A DNA stretch of 64,000 nt from Pyrus communis. Taxonomy: Eukaryota; Streptophyta; Magnoliopsida; Rosales; Rosaceae. The DNA lies in the NCBI RefSeq assembly GCF_963583255.1, contig NC_084807.1, positions 15,523,072 to 15,587,071 of the forward strand. Reading direction: 5' to 3'. Below are positions 58,922 to 64,000 of the stretch, one piece after another (the stretch's first letter is position 1; each line of letters starts with the position of its first letter). Made by a program: the position numbers and the translations under genes. Under the pieces are notes generated by a model. It did no database searches and was not told the DNA's origin. It saw only the letters and a program-made list of their open reading frames with translations.

Positions 58922-61900
58922 TGTGACAACCCGTTCCAAATTTTACGTTTTTATTTTATTTTAAAAGCGTGAATTTACTAAATTGCCCTAGAGGCAAGGG
59001 CTTTGACTTATGTTGAGCATCGTCTAGAGAGACGTATGACTTATTCTTTTAACATATTTTCATAATACTCGTGGATGTGAACGCAGAGGCGAAAGCCGTT
59101 TGCGAGTCCGGATTATAACAGTATAGTTACGGACCTTCGAAATTGGTTATTCAAGGTTTAATGTTTATTTAAATTAAATCCCCACTTTGTGGGGGAAACC
59201 CAATCAGAAAATGAAGGGAGGAAAGAAGAAGTAAAGTTGGCAGCCAATCAAAAAGAAGGAAGAAAAGAAAAGAAAAAAAAAAATGGGAAAGCTCCCCCAA
59301 AACCGTGACCCGACATGCACGACCATCCATTTTCCAAGGCCGATTCCGGCCAACTCCAGTGGAGTTTTTCGATGCCACCACCACCATCTTGAAGCTCTCA
59401 TTCTCCTCTACAAAACCCACCCAAGAACCACCTTGATTAACCATGGTATGAGGCGGTTTGAGGCCACGAAAGTTGACGAAAATCAATGGTGCTCCGGCCA
59501 CCCTTCTCAATTTTCCGGCAAATCGGCAAAGCAATGGCCGATGCCACCACTTGGACTTTGTAGCCCATCATCCCAGGAGCAAAACCCAACCAACCTTGAC
59601 CCCGTTGGACCACCGTAGACGACGAATCGATGTCGGGAAGTTTTAGGCACCCGCTGGCTTCGTGGGCAAAATTAACCATCTTCCGTCCACTTTTGGACTT
59701 CGTGGCAGGTATGAAAGTTGCTCCACTCACTGAGATCTTCATTTCTGTGAAGTTTGAGAATTTTTGGAAATAGTTGAATTTTCCGGCGAGTCGGGGCGGC
59801 CGACCGCCACCCGCGGCGGCGCGTGGCCAGTGGGCCGCCAATGCTATTTTTAGGCTATGTCAAATGTCTTGAATTCAGTTTTGTCATTTGAATGACGTAG
59901 GTTGATAGTTGGAACCTAAATTCGTTACGATACGTTACTTGATAAAATGTGAATCGATGATCCGACCGTTGGATCGTCACCAAAATTGGATACATTATAA
60001 TACGTAATATTTAAAGATTATAGGAATTTACGAATCGGGAATCCGACTTACGGATATTCCTGAATTGGATTTGTAAGTTAGTAAAATAAATGTTCACGGC
60101 CACTTGTTTTAGGCAATTGGCGGAGATCTGACCGTTGGATCGTAATGAAATTTTAATATGTTATTCTAGAAACATATTGTGGATTGTTGGGGGTTGCGGA
60201 TTGGAAATCTGATATGCGGATCTTCCGGGTCAAGTTATACAGGGTTGTAAACCCTACCGTCGATCTTTGATCGACGGTTGACTTGTGGTCAATGGGTATC
60301 AAACTATTTTAGAATGTCGTTGAGCTTGTGTTTTATGTGAATTACATATTCTACGGATAAGAGTTCTGAGATGTGATTTGATAATTGGTCACAGGGACCA
60401 ATCATTCAGGACGCCTCAATGCGTGCGCTAGAGAATCATAGCGTGGACTCCAGGTGAGTGCATATTTTCCTTTTTATCGTACATATTGTTGAGAGTTCTA
60501 TCGACACTTTTAAATTGATTAGGCATATTACTTTCATATATAATTATTGTGAATGCTTGAAGTACCAATATGAACTACGAATGGCTTGATCCCTGTCTAG
60601 GGTACGTAGGCAGTCTAACGAGAGGTTAGATGCAGCCATAAAATATTTGAGACAAAAGCCTTATTTGGGAAATTGAGTAATGCAAAGGAAATTGATAAAG
60701 ACAAGTTTTAGTTTTGTGAATTAGTTAGTTAATTAGTGTTAATTGGGTTATTATGGATAATTATCCTTGAAAATAAGTAGTTCGGGAGTAGAGCGTTATT
60801 GATTGTACATTTCACACCGTATTGTTTATAATTGAAAATGCTACAACATGGTTGAGTTTTAGATTGCATCATGGTATATCCATATGTATACTACTTGCAT
60901 ATAATTATTGGGAATGCTTTCAAGTGCAAAGGTGGACGCAGGACAACCAGGTAAGCTTCAGGTGAGTATATGTTGATGTTAGTGATGGTAGTGAGTACGA
61001 TTGTGTTGAGACATATTATAGCTCATAAACCTGCACCCCAGTGTTAGTGCTCCCGCCCATGGCCAGGGCACAATCCTTCACGTGATGTTCACCTCCCGCA
61101 CCTTACGCTCACCTTGGATTCAAGGTAGGTGCACAGTCCTGTCGTACAGACCACTTTAGGTGGTTTCGACTCGTAGGTGACCTGCGATTATTCGCCCAGT
61201 CTTCATGTGATCGTAGCACTTGGGCGTATTTATTTACACCTAGTCCTGTCGTACAGACCACTTTAGGTGGTTCCGACTCGTGTGTAGGTATACTTATTGA
61301 GCTATTGGCTAGCCAGGATTGATGAGATATGGATAAGTCGTACAGGTCACTATAGGTGACTCCGACTTATATGCTAGCCAGGATTGATGAGATATGGATA
61401 AGTCGTACAGGTCACTATAGGTGACTCCGACTTATATGCTAGCCATGATTGATGAGATATGGATAAGTTGTACACGTCATTTTAGATGACTCTGACTGAT
61501 ATATCACTTTGTATTGATTTAGTTCATTTGACCTACTTATTAATGTATGGTGGAGTTGATGGCAAACCGTGGTTTTGGTCTTTTCTGAGTATGGTTTGGA
61601 TATATGTATATATGTTGTACTGTCTTATGGAAAACGTTACGGGTTTTACAATTAGGGGCATTACCTTTAGAGAGGTAATAACTTTGGGAAGTTTGGTTTT
61701 ATTGCTTACTCACACCTTCTGTTTGGTGCCCTCCAGGTTTTAGCTGCTGAGTTTGTATCGACAAGAATCTGTGGCGAATCTTAGTATTGATGGATAATTC
61801 TGAGGGTATGATTCTTACCCGCACTACTGTACCTTACCTATGCTCTGACATCGCGTGTGATATGGGTTCGCTCCCACTTATAGCGCACTCTGGTACTTTG

Positions 61901-62030
61901 ACACTTTTAGATTCAAATTTATTCACTTTTTCTACACTCTATCACATTTTATGGCTTCGTCACCTTCCAGGTGTCGGCCAGCACAGCTCGATTCAGGGTC
62001 CAAGTGGACTTTCTGGGTCGGGGTGTGTCA
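58922..62030 (+). mobile_element. Ty3/gypsy 5' LTR, full length
   Basis: Begins TGTGACAACCCG and ends GGGTGTGTCA (3109 bp), directly followed by a tRNA-Met primer-binding site. It is an inverted copy of the LTR at 1-2660. It contains the block at 60571-60645 (GGGTACGTAGGCAGTCTAAC) and hairpin-type repeats at 61131-61480. The pentamer before it is tgaag; the matching duplication would lie beyond the window. Open frames in the GC-rich part (59169-59841) are LTR sequence. Confidence 0.93.
61131..61480 (+). repeat. Hairpin-type repeats of the gypsy LTR
   Basis: Two units with GACCACTTTAGGTGGTT stems (about 61140-61165 and 61250-61280) are followed by 64-bp units with GGTCACTATAGGTGACTCC stems, to about 61480. 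They are the reverse complement of the array at 1-400. Confidence 0.9.
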
Positions 62031-64000
62031 GTTTGGTATCAGAGCATATGTTTGGCAGTATTGTGTTCATCACACGCGTGATGTGAGCACTCTTGGTTTT
62101 TGTGTTTGACGTTCGAATGATGCCACCTCGTCGAATATGGAAAAATATGTTAACTTTTCTTCAGTTTTGGACAATTTTGTGGTCTTGACGACATTTTATA
62201 AAATCATTTTGGCGGTTGTCCTTCGAATTGAAATGAAGATTTTCCTTGTAGAGGAAAGGTTTTAAAGTAAGGCAAGTTGATGGCCTAAGTAAATGTTTTG
62301 ATAATCATGTATCGCCAGAGATATTACCAAATAATTCTATCATTGTCCTACCTTCGTTAGTATTGATCCTTTAGAGATTGGAAATCTTAGTTAGTCTTGA
62401 TTTCTTAGTAACATTTTGCGGAAGATCATTTGAGGGATAATTATTTGTTTGGTCCCTATTAGCACTAATATCTTCAAGCATACTTGTGTTCATGTTGGAT
62501 CTTTAGTAGGAAGATCAACTGTCGTTGAAGTTTTTTTGAAAGTAGATCTTAAGTAAGGTCTTTTTCTAGCATTGAGATTTTTCAATCAACGCTATTCCCA
62601 GATTTTTGCTTTTGTAGTTGTACTCATTAAATGGGTGAGAATAGGCTTGCGAATGTAAGTTGTCATATCCTGGGAGTTGTAGAAATCCAAAAAGCAATCA
62701 TCAAATCCTCCTAGGATCAATGAACTACTTCGCTTGAGCCGAATAAATTAGGATCGTGGAAGCTTAGGAATAAGCTTTGCAATAGGACGGTAAACTCATG
62801 ATTGTTGTTTTTACCCTATCACTTATCTAGGCAAACGAAAACCCTTTGACTAACCACCTCTCGATCACTTCCATAAGTAGACATTAGAATCGAAATGCGG
62901 GATGATATCTCACTGTTAGATTGTTATGAGTGTCGAGGAAACTGTGAAGACCTTTTAGTTCGTGTCGTAGAGTTGGTTAGTAGTACTGTAAATTCGAGGA
63001 CGTATACTTTTGGCGTCATATCCCAAAAATCTTACCGCGGATACCACCACATTGTTAAGTTGGTATGGTAACATGACTGAGTATTGCTTTTATTTTTCAC
63101 GATTAGAACCGTTTGAAACAAACCATCTTATTCATTGACCTAAAGCCAACAATCATCACCTTATTTCGAAGGCTAGATGACACTTCTCGGTGGAGATTTT
63201 GATGATGCATAGTGATTGTTGATTGATGTGACAAGTCAATTCAGATTCAGCCTTTCTTAGTAGGTTAACGCTTATGTTTCTCGGTGGTAGAACAGCTAAA
63301 GATGAACCATCATACTTATGACCTAGAATTAACAATTTCTAATTTCATTGGAATATTGTTTGGGACTTTTATGTAGAAAAGTGTGTCCAAATCTTCATTG
63401 ATCTTAGAACTTTTTATTACATTTACTTTTTGGAACAAGCTAAGTTCTGTCAGAGGCAATAGTAGAATTAAATTAGCATCTATGAGTGCACTATCGTGTA
63501 TCTACTCTCGCACACTTCCAGCATGTCCTATTTTATTTAGTTGGGAAATATGAGTATTGATGTAGAGTTACCTTTAATCTATCAAGAAATGGTTCAAATG
63601 ATTTTAAGCATTTTGTATGAATGGAGTTAGGAAGTATCTTTTTATATGCTCAGTTCGAGATATGTTGTATATGTAAAGAATGTGAAATTCATTAATCGTG
63701 ATGCTAAACCAATGATAGCTTATATGATGTTCCAATTGGTGGTTGTTTACTTAAGTAGAAAACAATATTCTTCTTGCCCTAAAAATTGAAGTATTGGCAA
63801 TAGTTATTTCCTTAAAATGGGCGTTGAAATTTCAACAACAAGACACTTGTGAAGACCACTAAGATAGAAGTGGGATGTAGTCAATCTCTTCGGGTGATGT
63901 GATCTAGAAGTTCTCTTTGTGACGTGACCAAATGTGGAAGTAGGGAAGAGATAAAATCGAGGCTCCCGTTGATATGTTTTTAAATGAATCCTCACTCTAG
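62031..64000 (+). mobile_element. Gypsy element interior: primer-binding site and decayed leader/gag
   Basis: The PBS TGGTATCAGAGC is at 62034-62045, pairing with initiator tRNA-Met. A start resembling gypsy gag (ATGATGCCACCTCGTCGAAT near 62118) follows, but the frame stops soon. No intact gag domain is visible to the window end, so the copy appears decayed. Confidence 0.75.

Noticed and set aside
61486..62086. Frames of 85 and 99 codons
   Set aside because: They cross the end of the gypsy LTR and its primer-binding site, so they cannot be ordinary genes.

Overview
This window is plant nuclear DNA from a eudicot. The type of repeats (5S-bearing Cassandra elements, very long gypsy LTRs, coding-poor LTR elements with tRNA-Asp primer sites) fits woody Rosaceae such as apple or pear, but the species is an inference. 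I find no prokaryotic features, no rRNA or tRNA genes and no CRISPR array.

Four intact protein genes can be rebuilt exon by exon. A plastid FAX1-like fatty-acid exporter (+, 5045-5683) and the cullin-RING ligase subunit RBX1 (+, 7750-9278, 5 coding exons) lie on the left. PEX16 (-, 9873-12793, 8 exons) is convergent with RBX1. GET3/ASNA1 (-, 52530-56228, 7 exons) lies on the right. Every splice junction I assigned is GT-AG, and exon phases sum to open frames of 212, 117, 369 and 359 residues. They are single-copy housekeeping genes, not an operon or a pathway cluster.

The rest is mostly transposable elements. From 22988 to 51622 there is one gypsy-type solo LTR (about 2.1 kb of its own sequence, target duplication cctcg) inflated to 28.6 kb by later insertions. 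These are a full-length coding-poor LTR element with two nearly identical 2441-bp LTRs and an antisense coiled-coil ORF; a gypsy solo LTR; a full-length Ty1/copia element with decayed pol, itself carrying two further solo LTRs; and a second solo LTR of the coding-poor family. Exact 5-bp target-site duplications fix all these boundaries and give the insertion order. The bottom layer is a SINE-like repeat that the gypsy LTR split.

Other repeats are a complete Cassandra about 150-250 bp upstream of the probable RBX1 transcription start, a palindromic Cassandra derivative (22110-22703), three hAT-type elements with 8-bp duplications, several MITE/foldback elements, a tRNA-type SINE with a 10-bp duplication, a decayed copia fragment, and an RTE LINE tail in a GET3 intron. 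Two inverted copies of one gypsy LTR sit at the window edges (1-2660 on -, 58922-62030 on +) and bracket the whole gene block. The regions 12960-15390 and 17484-19205 contain unexplained AT-rich sequence with no gene I can name.
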